This document shows positions 33,844-43,273 of a stretch of 64,000 nt of DNA, piece by piece. The notes under the pieces are model-generated. The model ran no database searches, was not told the origin of the DNA, and saw only the letters and a list, made by a program, of their open reading frames with translations. A program made the position numbers and the translations under genes. How positions within the stretch are numbered: position 1 is the first letter of the stretch; every line of letters starts with the position of its first letter. The DNA is from Poriferisodalis sp965215815 (lineage in GTDB: Bacteria; Actinomycetota; Acidimicrobiia; Acidimicrobiales; Poriferisodalaceae), in contig NZ_CBDCEO010000012.1 of the NCBI RefSeq assembly GCF_965215815.1, positions 806,001 through 870,000 of the forward strand, read 5' to 3'.

Positions 33844-34614
33844 CTAGCGGTTCAGGCCACCGAACCGCCGATCCCGAGCCTGGTAGACGCAGACGGCATC
33901 GAAGAGGTCATCCCGCCGAAAGTCCGGCCAGAGAGTGTCAGTGAACACCAGCTCGCTGTACGCCATCTGCCACAACAAGAAGTTCGACACGCGGTTCTCG
34001 CCCGAGGTTCGGATCATGAGGTCCACGTCGGGCATCTGCGCGTCGTAGAGGTGCTTCGCCAGCGACGCCTCGTCTACGTCATCTGCCGACACGCCCGCGC
34101 GCACGAGGGCCGCAGCGGCGTCGACGATCTCTGCGCGCCCGCCGTAGTTGAACGCAACTGTGAATGTGAGACCGGTGTTTGCCGCCGTGAGCTCGATGGC
34201 TTCCTCGATACGAGCCTGCACACGCTTGGGCACGCGTGTGTCGCGCCGGCCGACGAAGCGGATCCGTACGTTCCGCTCATGCAGCTCGTGGCTGCGTCGA
34301 ACCAGCAGCGACTCGTTGAAGCTCATGAGGAAGCGCACTTCTGATGGCGGGCGACGCCAGTTCTCCGTACTGAACGCATACACGGTGAGCCATTTCAAAC
34401 CGATGTCGGCCGCGCCCTCGACCGTGTCGATCAAGGCCTCCTCACCCGCTGCATGACCTTCAGTTCGCGGCAGTCCGCGTGCTTGCGCCCAGCGTCCGTT
34501 GCCGTCCATCACACATGCCACGTGAGTGGGCACGCGCGACAGATCAATTCCCGCACCTCGGTTCACACTGCGCAGGGTAGAACCCCTGTCGACGCGGATC
34601 ATTGCGCCAAGCAT
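33844..34614 (-). CDS. uppS: Isoprenyl transferase / undecaprenyl diphosphate synthase
   Basis: 256 residues. The cis-prenyltransferase signature HVACVMDGNGRWAQARG contains the catalytic Asp. WLTVYAFSTENWRRP and the C-terminal DLMIRTSGENRVSNFLLWQ follow. The enzyme adds cis isoprene units to make the lipid carrier for cell-wall synthesis, or a shorter polyprenyl diphosphate as in some actinobacteria. The start is 34614, with an alternative Met five residues in. It lies 78 bp upstream of recO on the same strand. Confidence 0.93.
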   Translation of the reverse strand: MLGAMIRVDRGSTLRSVNRGAGIDLSRVPTHVACVMDGNGRWAQARGLPRTEGHAAGEEALIDTVEGAADIGLKWLTVYAFSTENWRRPPSEVRFLMSFNESLLVRRSHELHERNVRIRFVGRRDTRVPKRVQARIEEAIELTAANTGLTFTVAFNYGGRAEIVDAAAALVRAGVSADDVDEASLAKHLYDAQMPDVDLMIRTSGENRVSNFLLWQMAYSELVFTDTLWPDFRRDDLFDAVCVYQARDRRFGGLNR

Positions 34615-34665
34615 TGAAATACCGCACGTCTCGTACCGTTACCGCAGCGGACTGACAGGAGGCCG

Positions 34666-36618
34666 ATGTCCGACGAGCCAACCGATCTTGCTCCTGCAAC
34701 CGATACCTACGACTGCGATGCGGCGCTCGACGACGCGATCTCAGCCCTCGGCCACGACGGCGAGCAACGTCGCGGCCAAGCCGAGATGGCGGCTGCAGTC
34801 GCGACAGCTATCAAGGACGGCGGCACGCTGCTGTGCCAGGCGGGCACCGGCGTCGGCAAGTCGCTCGCCTACCTCGTGCCCGCAGCACTCGCTGCTGCCA
34901 GCGGCCTTCGCGTCGTCATCGCCACCGCAACGCTGGCGTTGCAGGACCAGTTGGTCACCAAGGATCTGCCGCTCGTCGCAGCGGGGCTGGCTCAGCGACT
35001 CGGACGCCCGGTTCGCTGGGAGCTGCTCAAGGGCCGCAACAACTACCTGTGCCGTCACCGCTGGGAGGAGCACTCCCAACAGCAGCTCGACCTTGACGAT
35101 GGCCCGGTCTCTGGCGCCGATCTGAGTCGCCGTCACCAACTCGCCGAGATCGAGCGGTGGGTCCGCCTGACGCGCACCGGCGACCGGTCCGAACTGGCAG
35201 TCGCGCCAGACGGTCGCGTGTGGTCGTCGGTGTCGGTCAACAGCACTGAGTGCGTCGGCGCCGAACGTTGTCCGCAGGGCCATCGCTGTTTCGCCGAGGA
35301 TGCAAGGGCCCGATCCGCGCGAGCCGACATCGTGGTGACCAACCAGCACCTGTATTGCATCGATCTGTTCGGCGACGGGTACCTGTTCGGTCCTCACGAC
35401 GCCGTCGTGTTCGACGAAGCACACCAGCTCGAGTCGGTGGTCACGCAGGTGGCCGGCCTGGAGATCACGCCCGCAGGCTTCGCCCGGCTCGCGTCCGAAG
35501 CGCGCAGTGTTGGCGCAGCTGGCGCGGTGGCGGATGCCGTGGCAGACATAGCGACACGCTTGACGAGCGAACTCGAGCCGCTGCGTGATACCCGCCTGGG
35601 AGCAATCACGGGCGATCTGGCGAGCTTGCTCGAAGTCGCCGACGGCAGGGTTGAGCAATTGGCTGCCGAGTTGCGGTCTGCCGACGGCACCGACAGCGCC
35701 GACAGTGTCGATCTCGAACGGGTGCGTGTCGCGCGGCTAGCCGCTGAGTCCCTCACCGCACTGCGCGTCGCCGCAGCCCCTCCTGCGGGCACTGTCATCC
35801 TGGTCGAAGGCCGGGGTCGGCTTCGCATCGCGCCGCTGGATATCGGCGACCTGCTCGCGAGCCGGCTGTGGGGTCGCCAAGCGTGCATCCTCACCAGCGC
35901 GACGCTCGGCCCGCACTATGTCCAGCGACTTGGTGTGCCAGCCGCCGAACACACCTACGTCGGCGTGGAGAGCCCGTTCGACTACCCGTCGAATGCGCTG
36001 TTGTACTGCGCACGGCACCTGCCCGCACCGACCCAGGAGGCTCACCGAGCAGCAGCGGCTGAGGAGCTGGCCGCGCTGATCTCAGCCGTCGGAGGGCGCA
36101 CGCTGGCCCTGTTCACGAGCTGGCGCGCACTCAATGAGACTGCGAGCGCACTCGGCGAGTTGCTCAGCGGCATCCGGGTGCTGCGTCAGGGAGGCGACCT
36201 GTCCAACACCGCCCTTCTGGAGGCACTGGGCAACAATCCTGCAACCGTCGTGTGTGGCACGATGAGCTTCTGGCAGGGCGTGGACGTCGCAGGGCCGGCC
36301 TTGTCGCTGCTGGCCATCGACCGTCTCCCGTTCACTCGCCCCAACGAGCCGCTCGCGGCGGCCCGGCGCGAAGCGGCCGGCGACGACGCGTTCATGTCGG
36401 TCGACGTGCCCAATGCAGCCGATCTGCTGGCCCAAGGCGTCGGCCGGCTCATCCGTACCACCACCGATCGCGGCGTCGTCGCAATAATGGATTCCCGACT
36501 CGCTACCGCCGGCTACCGAGCAAGATTGCTCGACCCTCTGCCGCCGATGCGCCGCAGCATCGACCGAGCCGAAACGCTCGCTTTCCTGAACGCCATCAGG
36601 GAACTCCACGACCGCTGA
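34666..36618 (+). CDS. dinG: ATP-dependent DNA helicase DinG/XPD family
   Basis: 650 residues. Walker A is CQAGTGVGKSLAYLVPAALA and the DEAH box is AVVFDEAHQLES. Four Cys between motifs I and II (KGRNNYLCRH, then STECVGAERCPQGHRCF) match the iron-sulfur cluster of this family. C-terminal helicase motifs include GTMSFWQGVDVAGP and QGVGRLIRTTTDRGVV. These enzymes unwind 5'-to-3', acting on R-loops, flaps or repair intermediates. A Shine-Dalgarno-like AGGAGG lies before ATG 34666. It is divergent from uppS with a 51-bp gap. Confidence 0.92.
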   Translation: MSDEPTDLAPATDTYDCDAALDDAISALGHDGEQRRGQAEMAAAVATAIKDGGTLLCQAGTGVGKSLAYLVPAALAAASGLRVVIATATLALQDQLVTKDLPLVAAGLAQRLGRPVRWELLKGRNNYLCRHRWEEHSQQQLDLDDGPVSGADLSRRHQLAEIERWVRLTRTGDRSELAVAPDGRVWSSVSVNSTECVGAERCPQGHRCFAEDARARSARADIVVTNQHLYCIDLFGDGYLFGPHDAVVFDEAHQLESVVTQVAGLEITPAGFARLASEARSVGAAGAVADAVADIATRLTSELEPLRDTRLGAITGDLASLLEVADGRVEQLAAELRSADGTDSADSVDLERVRVARLAAESLTALRVAAAPPAGTVILVEGRGRLRIAPLDIGDLLASRLWGRQACILTSATLGPHYVQRLGVPAAEHTYVGVESPFDYPSNALLYCARHLPAPTQEAHRAAAAEELAALISAVGGRTLALFTSWRALNETASALGELLSGIRVLRQGGDLSNTALLEALGNNPATVVCGTMSFWQGVDVAGPALSLLAIDRLPFTRPNEPLAAARREAAGDDAFMSVDVPNAADLLAQGVGRLIRTTTDRGVVAIMDSRLATAGYRARLLDPLPPMRRSIDRAETLAFLNAIRELHDR

Positions 36619-36643
36619 GCCGGCGCTTGACAGCCGACGCTTC

Positions 36644-37525
36644 TCAGGGGTGCGGGCTCGAGGGCGCCTCTGGCGCGAGCATGCGTGCGACCGCATCGGG
36701 GGTGCGCTGCCAGTCCGGCTCGACGCGTACCCGCAGTTCCAGGTAGACCCCGTCGAGACCGAGTTCGCGGCGTGCCGCGGTGCCCACCTCTCGCAGCATC
36801 TGTCCGCCCCGTCCGATGACGATGCCCTTCTGCGAGGACCGTTCCACGGCGATGTCGCAGCGGATGCGGTTGGGCTCCCACTCCGTGACGCGGACCGCGA
36901 TGCTGTACGGCAGCTCGTCCGCCAAGCGTGCCAACAGCTGCTCGCGCACGGCCTCGGAAATGCGCCATGCGTCGGGCAGATCGGTAATGCTCTCGGGGGG
37001 AAAATAGGCCGGGCCCTCCCCTAAGCCGGCCGCAAAGTGCTCAAGCAGCACTTCGGTGCCCTCGCCCGTCTTTCCCGACACTGGGAAATACGCATCGGCA
37101 TCGAACTCCGCAGCCGCAGCCAGCTGCGCTAACACTTGGGCCCTTGATGCCCGGTCGCACTTGGTGACAGCAATGACGGTGGAAGTGCCCGCGGGCAGCG
37201 ATTCCCAGATCAACCGGTCGCCACGACCCAAGGGCGCTGTGGCGTCGAGGACCATGCAGATCACATCGGGTGGCTCGAGGTCGGCTAACGCAGTCCGTGC
37301 GGTCTCGTTCAGCTTCTCGCCGAGCGGCGTGACCGGCTTGCCGATGCCAGGCGTGTCGACGAACACGATCTGGGCATCTGGCAGGTGCCGCACGCCCATG
37401 ACGCGCAGTCGCGTGGTCTGCGGCTTGGCGGAGGTGATGCTGACCTTGGCACCGACGAGGCAGTTCAACAAGGTGGACTTGCCCGCATTGGGACGACCCA
37501 CCAGTGTCACGAAGCCTGAACGCAT
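36644..37525 (-). CDS. era: GTPase Era
   Basis: 293 residues. G-domain motifs are LVGRPNAGKSTLLN (G1), TTRLRVMG (G2 region), DTPGIGKP (G3), TKCD (G4) and the VSGKTGEG (G5) segment. The C-terminal KH domain has the RNA-binding GIVIGRGGQMLREVG. Era binds 16S rRNA and helps 30S maturation. It lies 14 bp downstream of the CorC-like gene on the same strand and is convergent with dinG. Confidence 0.95.
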   Translation of the reverse strand: MRSGFVTLVGRPNAGKSTLLNCLVGAKVSITSAKPQTTRLRVMGVRHLPDAQIVFVDTPGIGKPVTPLGEKLNETARTALADLEPPDVICMVLDATAPLGRGDRLIWESLPAGTSTVIAVTKCDRASRAQVLAQLAAAAEFDADAYFPVSGKTGEGTEVLLEHFAAGLGEGPAYFPPESITDLPDAWRISEAVREQLLARLADELPYSIAVRVTEWEPNRIRCDIAVERSSQKGIVIGRGGQMLREVGTAARRELGLDGVYLELRVRVEPDWQRTPDAVARMLAPEAPSSPHP

Positions 37526-37539
37526 CGCTGGCCCCGGAA

Positions 37540-38871
37540 CTACCCAGAACCCGTAGAGTCAGCGCCCCGCCGAGCCCCGACGAGGTTGATGCGTCTGCCT
37601 TCCACCTCGAGGGCGGACAGACACCAGCCGTCGAGTTCGGTGGTCTCACCTGTCTCGGGCACGTGACCCATGCGGTCGAGCACAAGGCCGCCGACCGTGT
37701 CCCAGTCGCCCTCAGGCAGGCGCAGTTCCAACACCTCGGCCAGTTGCGACGCCGGCAGCCGTCCGGAGAACAGGAACGCATCATCGCCAAGCACTTGAAC
37801 CAGAGCCTCGTCGGCGTCGTACTCGTCGACGATCTCCCCGACCAGCTCCTCGATGATGTCCTCGAGCGTGACCAGTCCTGCCACACCGCCGTACTCATCG
37901 ACCGCGATGGCCAGGTGCGACTTGGACTCTTGCATCTCGCGCATCAGGTCGCTGACCCGCTTCGTCTCAGGCACGAAGGTGGCGGAGCGCAGCACCTGTG
38001 CGCATTTCACCACTCCGTCGGTGCCGATGCCGTGCAGGTGGGCGGCGACGAGATCTTTCGCCAGCACGATGCCTTGGAGATCGTCGACGCTGGCACCGGT
38101 CACAGGCAGCCGAGTAAAGCCAGAGGCGATGACCTTCTCCAGAGCATCGGCGACGCTGTCGCCGATGCTCACGGTGATCATGTCGGGGCGGGGCACCATC
38201 ACCTCCCGCACGATCGTGTCCCCGAGTCCCATGATCTGCCCGATCAACTCGGCCTCGCTGTCTTCGATCAGACTGGCTTGGGCTGCTGCCGACGCCAGAG
38301 CGACCAACTCGTCCTCGGTGACCTCACCGCTGTCACCGTGCGTCGCTGCGGGTCCGAGCGCTTTCGCGGGCACTGCCAACAGCCGAGCCAGCCACACGAG
38401 CGGCCCAGCGCGGCTCAGTACGCGTGCGACCGGCGCGAGCACCCGCGCCATGCGATCGTTCGCCTCGACCCCCCACCGCCGGGGCAAGGCCTCGGTGACC
38501 ACGAACAGCGCGAACGAGGTCATGGCAATCGCGGCGACGATGCCCGCTGCACCCGTCCGGCTTGCGGCGATCCATGTAACGCCGCCCACAAGCGTCACCT
38601 GCGCCAGTACTCGCAGCAGCGAGACAGGCCCCAGCACCACCTCGCGGTCTTCCACCAGCTTTTCCAACGACGCCCTCGGGGGGGCGCTCGAGTGGCCATT
38701 GTCGCGGTCGCCGTTGTGCCGTTCGCTGTTTCCGTCCGCCTCGTCCAGACCTGAGGCACGGGCACGCCCCAGACGAATGAAGGTCGCCTCGATCAATCGC
38801 AGAAACATGGCCGCCGCAAGCAGGACGGCTGCCGCGACCGCGCCGAGCACCCAGTTCATGAACGGCTCCAC
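37540..38871 (-). CDS. Hemolysin C/CorC-type membrane protein (CNNM, CBS pair, transporter-associated domain)
   Basis: 443 residues. An N-terminal membrane domain (about 1-160) precedes a Glu/Asp stretch and a CBS pair (about 215-335: IVREVMVPRPDMITVSIGDS, HLAIAVDEYGGVAGLVTLED). The C-terminal CorC_HlyC domain follows (DDAFLFSGRLPASQLAEVL). The membrane domain carries a polar insert (GNSERHNGDRDNGHSS). Family members are linked to Mg2+ or Co2+ efflux. ATG 38871 and Met5 at 38859 are both possible; the gene overlaps or abuts the end of ybeY. Confidence 0.88.
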   Translation of the reverse strand: MEPFMNWVLGAVAAAVLLAAAMFLRLIEATFIRLGRARASGLDEADGNSERHNGDRDNGHSSAPPRASLEKLVEDREVVLGPVSLLRVLAQVTLVGGVTWIAASRTGAAGIVAAIAMTSFALFVVTEALPRRWGVEANDRMARVLAPVARVLSRAGPLVWLARLLAVPAKALGPAATHGDSGEVTEDELVALASAAAQASLIEDSEAELIGQIMGLGDTIVREVMVPRPDMITVSIGDSVADALEKVIASGFTRLPVTGASVDDLQGIVLAKDLVAAHLHGIGTDGVVKCAQVLRSATFVPETKRVSDLMREMQESKSHLAIAVDEYGGVAGLVTLEDIIEELVGEIVDEYDADEALVQVLGDDAFLFSGRLPASQLAEVLELRLPEGDWDTVGGLVLDRMGHVPETGETTELDGWCLSALEVEGRRINLVGARRGADSTGSG

Positions 38872-39449
38872 AATTTGCGAAGGTGCTCAGTCTCACGGGC
38901 GCGCATGGCCGCAGCCGCGGCAGGCTCGGTGTGGTCCATGCCGAGCAAATGCAGCACTCCGTGCACGACCAAGAGATCGATTTCCGCTGTGACGCTGCCG
39001 TCGTGCCCCGGGCGGGACCCAGCCCCTGCCGCAGCGTTCGATGCGGCGACCGCCGGACACACAACCACATCGCCGACCAGAACATCGCCCGCATCTGGAG
39101 CGCTCGACTCCTGTGCGCCGGCGACGAGATCGATCGGGAACGCCAGCACATCTGTCGGTCCGACGTGACCCATGTGAGCTTTGTTCAGCTGTGCCATTTC
39201 TTCAGAACCGACGAATGTCACAGCGGTTTCCGAACCCGGCGGCACGCCCTCGGCATCCAGCACATCGCGCACCAGCGCGCAATAGCGCTGCGAGTCGAGT
39301 CGGACATCGCTCTGGCGATCTGCAATCAGCACACCGCCCTCGCCGAGTGAACCCGCACAGCCACCGACCGGCTCGGCGCAGCTCGCAAGAGTGCGTTGCG
39401 ACCCGGCTCGCTCACTCGTTGCCGTTGCGTTGCGCGTCACGTCGGTCAT
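38856..39449 (-). CDS. ybeY: Endoribonuclease YbeY
   Basis: The zinc site is the classic HGVLHLLGMDH (HxxxHxxxxxH), preceded by TVTFVGSEEMAQLNKAHMG and TDVLAFPIDL. YbeY acts in 16S rRNA 3' processing and ribosome quality control. ATG 39449 gives 197 residues and overlaps phoH by 38 bases; a GTG at 39332 would give the more usual ~158 residues (MLIADRQSDVRL). The internal Gly/Ser-rich stretch AGAGSRPGHDGSV is longer than usual. It is directly upstream of the CorC-like gene in the usual phoH-ybeY-corC-era order. Confidence 0.88.
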   Translation of the reverse strand: MTDVTRNATATSERAGSQRTLASCAEPVGGCAGSLGEGGVLIADRQSDVRLDSQRYCALVRDVLDAEGVPPGSETAVTFVGSEEMAQLNKAHMGHVGPTDVLAFPIDLVAGAQESSAPDAGDVLVGDVVVCPAVAASNAAAGAGSRPGHDGSVTAEIDLLVVHGVLHLLGMDHTEPAAAAAMRARETEHLRKLWSRS

Positions 39450-40374
39450 AGGCCTCCACGATGTCGACGACGATGCGATGCCGGGTGATGTCGCGCCGGC
39501 CGAGGCGTGCAAAGGCAAGTCCGGGAATCCCGTCCAGTGCTTTCTCCACGTCAATCAGGCCACTCTTGCCGCCTGGAACGTCGATCTGGGTCCGGTCGCC
39601 AGTCACGACCACTTTGGAGCCGAAGCCGATCCGGGTCAGGAACATCTTCATTTGCTCAGGCGTGGTGTTCTGCGCCTCGTCCAAGATGATGAAGCTGTCA
39701 TTGAGGGTCCGCCCCCGCATGAACGCCAGCGGCGCAACGTCGATGATCTTGCGTTCGAGAAGCTTGGCGGCGGCTTCCACATCAAACATGTCGTAGAGCG
39801 AGTCGTACAAGGGCGCCAGGTACGGGTCGATCTTGGCCATCAGATCGCCTGGCAGGAAACCGAGTCGCTCACCCGCCTCCACCGCGGGCCGGGTGAGCAC
39901 GATGCGCCGCACGGTTTTGGACATCAGCGCGTCGACGGCCAGCGCCACGGCCAGCCACGTCTTGCCCGTGCCGGCGGGTCCGACGGCGAACGTCACGATG
40001 TTCGACCGAACCATTTCCACGTAGCGCTTCTGGCCTGCGCTCTTGGCGCGAACCACCCTGCCGTTGGGAGCGCGCAAGATCGGAGCAGAGAGCACATCGC
40101 TCGGGCTCTCGTCGGCTTCGACCATGTCGATGACGCGGTCGAGCACTTCAGGCTCGATCCGTTGGCCGGCCTCGAGGACGTGAACCATCTCTTCGAAGAC
40201 CTGCCCGACGAGCGCAGCGCTCGGGCCCGCCACGGTGATCTCGTTGCCGCGAACATGGATGTCGGCGTCGGCGAAGTGGTCCGCGACGAGCCGCAAGTGC
40301 TCGTCGCGCTGGCCCAGCACACCGACCATGAGGTGGTTGCCCGGAACGTGAATCCGAACCTGGGTGTCGGTCAC
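39412..40374 (-). CDS. phoH: PhoH-family ATPase
   Basis: 320 residues from GTG 40374, the start giving the usual PhoH opening (RIHVPGNHLMVGVLGQRDEH); the frame continues to TTG 40428. Walker A is VGPAGTGKTWLAVALAV and Walker B FIILDEAQNTTPEQMKMFLT, with RIGFGSKVVVTGDRTQIDVP downstream. The family is an RNA-associated P-loop ATPase paired genetically with YbeY. The next gene overlaps its 3' end. Confidence 0.92.
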   Translation of the reverse strand: MTDTQVRIHVPGNHLMVGVLGQRDEHLRLVADHFADADIHVRGNEITVAGPSAALVGQVFEEMVHVLEAGQRIEPEVLDRVIDMVEADESPSDVLSAPILRAPNGRVVRAKSAGQKRYVEMVRSNIVTFAVGPAGTGKTWLAVALAVDALMSKTVRRIVLTRPAVEAGERLGFLPGDLMAKIDPYLAPLYDSLYDMFDVEAAAKLLERKIIDVAPLAFMRGRTLNDSFIILDEAQNTTPEQMKMFLTRIGFGSKVVVTGDRTQIDVPGGKSGLIDVEKALDGIPGLAFARLGRRDITRHRIVVDIVEAYDRRDAQRNGNE

Positions 40375-40519
40375 AGGGCTTAGGTGCCTGCGCTCAACGG
40401 CCCAGCGCTCATTGACACGGGGCGCCAAGACGGCAATCGGGGATGCCGACGGAAGGTGCGGTCACGATGCGGCCAAGGCTAGTCCGCAACCGAGAACGCA
40501 CATCGGCCACTTGTTTGGC

Positions 40520-40771
40520 TCAGGACCGCAGGCCGGCAAATATCTCCTTGCACGCCGGGCACACCGGGAAGCGCTCGCCGTCGCGGGTGGGCACCCACTT
40601 CTTGCCACACAGCGCCACGACCTCTCGACCGCTGACGGCCGAGCGCGTCAGCGCCGTCTTGGCGACGTAGTGGGAAAAGCGGTCATGGTCGCCTTCGGTC
40701 TCGCGGGTGTCCGGACGCTCAATGACGTCAGGACTGCTAGCGACATTCGCGCCGACGTTCTGGATGGCCAC
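40520..40771 (-). CDS. DUF3039 family small zinc-ribbon-like protein
   Basis: 83 residues from GTG 40771. The core DHDRFSHYVAKTALTRSAVSG, then VVALCGKKWVPTRDGE and FPVCPACKEIF, matches the actinobacterial DUF3039 pattern, with three Cys that could bind a metal. The frame is open upstream to 40945, but those residues lack the family pattern. No function is established. It is divergent from the MFS-ferrochelatase gene (192-bp gap). Confidence 0.75.
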   Translation of the reverse strand: MAIQNVGANVASSPDVIERPDTRETEGDHDRFSHYVAKTALTRSAVSGREVVALCGKKWVPTRDGERFPVCPACKEIFAGLRS

Positions 40772-40963
40772 TTCGCTGCTCCGGGTCCGCTCCGGGGTTT
40801 GCCTCTGCCGGTGCCAACGGTACGGCAGTAATGTGCCCAATCGCGCCGCAACCGCACCGGCGGTGCACGCGTGCGTCGAAGGGCAGCCCAGACCCAGCAT
40901 GGCTAGGACTTCCTCCCCGGTCGCCGAAGACGGCGTGAAGGGCACAGAACTTCAGGCGTCGCG

Positions 40964-43270
40964 ATGAGCACTGATGCCCAAGGTGCTCGGCTCGACTCGG
41001 CTGCGGGGTGGGTAGTCGCACTGTCGGCTGCGCTCGCAACGTTCGCTGTGTTCGGCGTGGCCTACAGCTTTGGCGCCTTCTTCGCTGAAATTCGGGCCGA
41101 GTTCGGAGTGGACCGCAGCCAGACGTCGCTGCTCTTCTCCGTGACGACGTTTGCGTACTTCACGCTGGGGATCTTCACGGGCAGGCTCGCCGACCGCTTT
41201 GGGCCGCGCCGGGTATTGCTCACCGGCGCGTTCGTGATGTTGGGTGGGCTGTGGCTGACCTCGATGACGAACAACATCTGGCTCGCGTACCTCACCTACG
41301 GGGTCGGGGTCGGGGTCGGCGTTGCCTGCGCCTACGTACCGATGGTGGCGGTTGTCGGCGGGTGGTTCGAGCGCAGGCGAGTTGCTGCACTGGGTGTGGC
41401 CGTTGCCGGAATCGGCGTGGGCACGCTCGTGGGATCGCCAACCGCCGAGGCCCTTGTAGAGGCTTACGGGTGGCGATCCAGTTACAGGATCTTGGCGGTC
41501 GCAGCAACTGCGCTCATGCTGGTGGCGGCAATCGGCGCACGCCGCCCCCCGATGCATGCCGACACTGCAGAGCTGCCGCGTCTCTCCGCGCTGATGCGGG
41601 GCCGGGCGCTCATGTTCACATTCCTGTACGCGTCGGTGCTCGTCCTGAGCGCGAGCCTCTTTATGCCCTTCGTGTACCTGCCCGACTACGTGTCGGGCCT
41701 CGGCAGGACTGGCGGCGCGACCCTGGTGGGCATCATCGGCGGCGCGTCGGTAGTAGGCCGGCTCGGTTTGGGGGCGCTCGGGGCCATTGTCCCCATGATG
41801 CGCCTGTATCAGCTCTCGTTCTTCACGATGGCGCTCAGCTACCTGTTGTGGCTGGGCTCCGAGGCAAACCCGTGGATGCTGCTCACGTTCGCCATCGTCA
41901 TGGGACTCAGCTACGGCGGCTTCATCGCATTGTCCCCGGCAGTGGCCGCGATGTTGTTCGGCCCAGTCGGGCTTGGCGGCGTGCTCGGAGCGCTGTACAC
42001 CGCCGCTGGAGTCGGGGCGATGATCGGCCCACCGGTACTCGGCCTACTGATCGATGCCAGCGGCTACAACGCCACGATCACCATTGCGATGCTCGTGGGC
42101 TTCGCTGCCGTACCGCTGCTGATTGCAGCTGAACGGCTCGCACGCTCGCGTCCCGCGGCATTTGGTCCACAAGCGACAACGCAGCACCCGCCACCTGTAT
42201 CAACGACAGCCGCTCATCCCCCTTCAGGCGAACCCGTACACGTTCCCGCGTACCAAGCGCTCGGTCCCGCTGCCATCGATTCGGTCCTGCTGCTGTCATT
42301 CGGCGGACCCGAAGGCCCGGACGCCGTGACGCCGTTCCTTCAGAACGTGACCCGGGGGCGCGACGTAACGCCTGAACGTCTTGCCAAGGTGGAGATGCAG
42401 TACCTCCGCCACGGCGGCGTCAGCCCCATCAATGCGCAGAACCGCTCGCTGTTGGCGGCCGTGTCGACAGAGCTAGCTCGACGAGGCACCCCGCTGGCGT
42501 GCTACTGGGGCAACCGCAACTGGCATCCCTACCTGCGGGACACAGTCGGCCAGATGGTTGCCGAGGGTCGCCGTCACGCAGCGGTGATCGTGACGTCGGC
42601 GTTCAGCTCGTACTCAGGCTGCCGCCAGTACCACGAGGATCTTGAGCAAGCCGCGAGCGACGTGCCCAACGCGCCGCAACTGTCCCGGATTCGCGTCTAC
42701 GGCAATCATCCCGGGTTCGCCGGAGCTGTCGCCGGATGCATCCGAGAAGCGCTTGACGGAGCGCATCTTCGAAGCGACGTGCACGCCCTGTTCAGCGCGC
42801 ACAGCCTGCCGAGCCCGATGGCGGCGTCGTGCAACTACGAGGCCGAGCTTCGCGACGTCGCCGAGACCGTTGCCGATATGGCAGGCCTCGCTGGCGAGAT
42901 CGAGATCGTGTACCAGTCCCGCAGTGGTCCCCCGCAGGTGCCGTGGCTGGAACCCGATGTCAATGACCGTCTCACCCAGCTCGGCTCGCAGGGATGCCGC
43001 GCCGTCCTCGTCGTGCCGCTCGGATTCACCTCAGACCACATGGAGGTGCTCGTCGACCTCGACACGAGGGCTCGTACGGCGGCCGCTCGCTCAGGCATCA
43101 CCATGGTGCGTGCCCGCACGGTCGGCACTCATCCGCTGTTCATTTCAGCGCTCGTCGATCTCGTCGAAGAGACCGCTGGGCTGCGTACCGACAGGCCCAC
43201 GGTGGGTCACCTCGGTCCACGACCCGACATCTGTGCCCCAAGCTGCTGTCCCCTAGGGCGGGTCGGCTAG
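40964..43270 (+). CDS. hemH: Fusion of an MFS transporter and a ferrochelatase (HemH/CpfC)
   Basis: 768 residues in one frame. Residues 1-~390 are an MFS permease of the monocarboxylate/oxalate-formate type, with motif A GRLADRFGPRRVLL after TM2 and about 12 hydrophobic segments. A Pro/Thr-rich linker spans ~393-435. Residues ~436-768 are ferrochelatase: LLLSFGGPEGPDAVTPFL, YWGNRNWHPYL, catalytic His in LFSAHSLPSP and Glu in TSDHMEVLVDL. C553, C757, C761 and C762 could ligate the [2Fe-2S] cluster seen in actinobacterial HemH. The linker contains no in-frame ATG, GTG or TTG, so a separate HemH cannot start there. In actinobacteria the enzyme inserts iron into coproporphyrin III. It is convergent with nrdJ, with stops three bases apart. 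Confidence 0.9.
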   Translation: MSTDAQGARLDSAAGWVVALSAALATFAVFGVAYSFGAFFAEIRAEFGVDRSQTSLLFSVTTFAYFTLGIFTGRLADRFGPRRVLLTGAFVMLGGLWLTSMTNNIWLAYLTYGVGVGVGVACAYVPMVAVVGGWFERRRVAALGVAVAGIGVGTLVGSPTAEALVEAYGWRSSYRILAVAATALMLVAAIGARRPPMHADTAELPRLSALMRGRALMFTFLYASVLVLSASLFMPFVYLPDYVSGLGRTGGATLVGIIGGASVVGRLGLGALGAIVPMMRLYQLSFFTMALSYLLWLGSEANPWMLLTFAIVMGLSYGGFIALSPAVAAMLFGPVGLGGVLGALYTAAGVGAMIGPPVLGLLIDASGYNATITIAMLVGFAAVPLLIAAERLARSRPAAFGPQATTQHPPPVSTTAAHPPSGEPVHVPAYQALGPAAIDSVLLLSFGGPEGPDAVTPFLQNVTRGRDVTPERLAKVEMQYLRHGGVSPINAQNRSLLAAVSTELARRGTPLACYWGNRNWHPYLRDTVGQMVAEGRRHAAVIVTSAFSSYSGCRQYHEDLEQAASDVPNAPQLSRIRVYGNHPGFAGAVAGCIREALDGAHLRSDVHALFSAHSLPSPMAASCNYEAELRDVAETVADMAGLAGEIEIVYQSRSGPPQVPWLEPDVNDRLTQLGSQGCRAVLVVPLGFTSDHMEVLVDLDTRARTAAARSGITMVRARTVGTHPLFISALVDLVEETAGLRTDRPTVGHLGPRPDICAPSCCPLGRVG

Positions 43271-43273
43271 CCG

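Noticed and set aside
40964..43270. Two separate genes, MFS and ferrochelatase
   Set aside because: The linker region has no in-frame ATG, GTG or TTG and no frame break.
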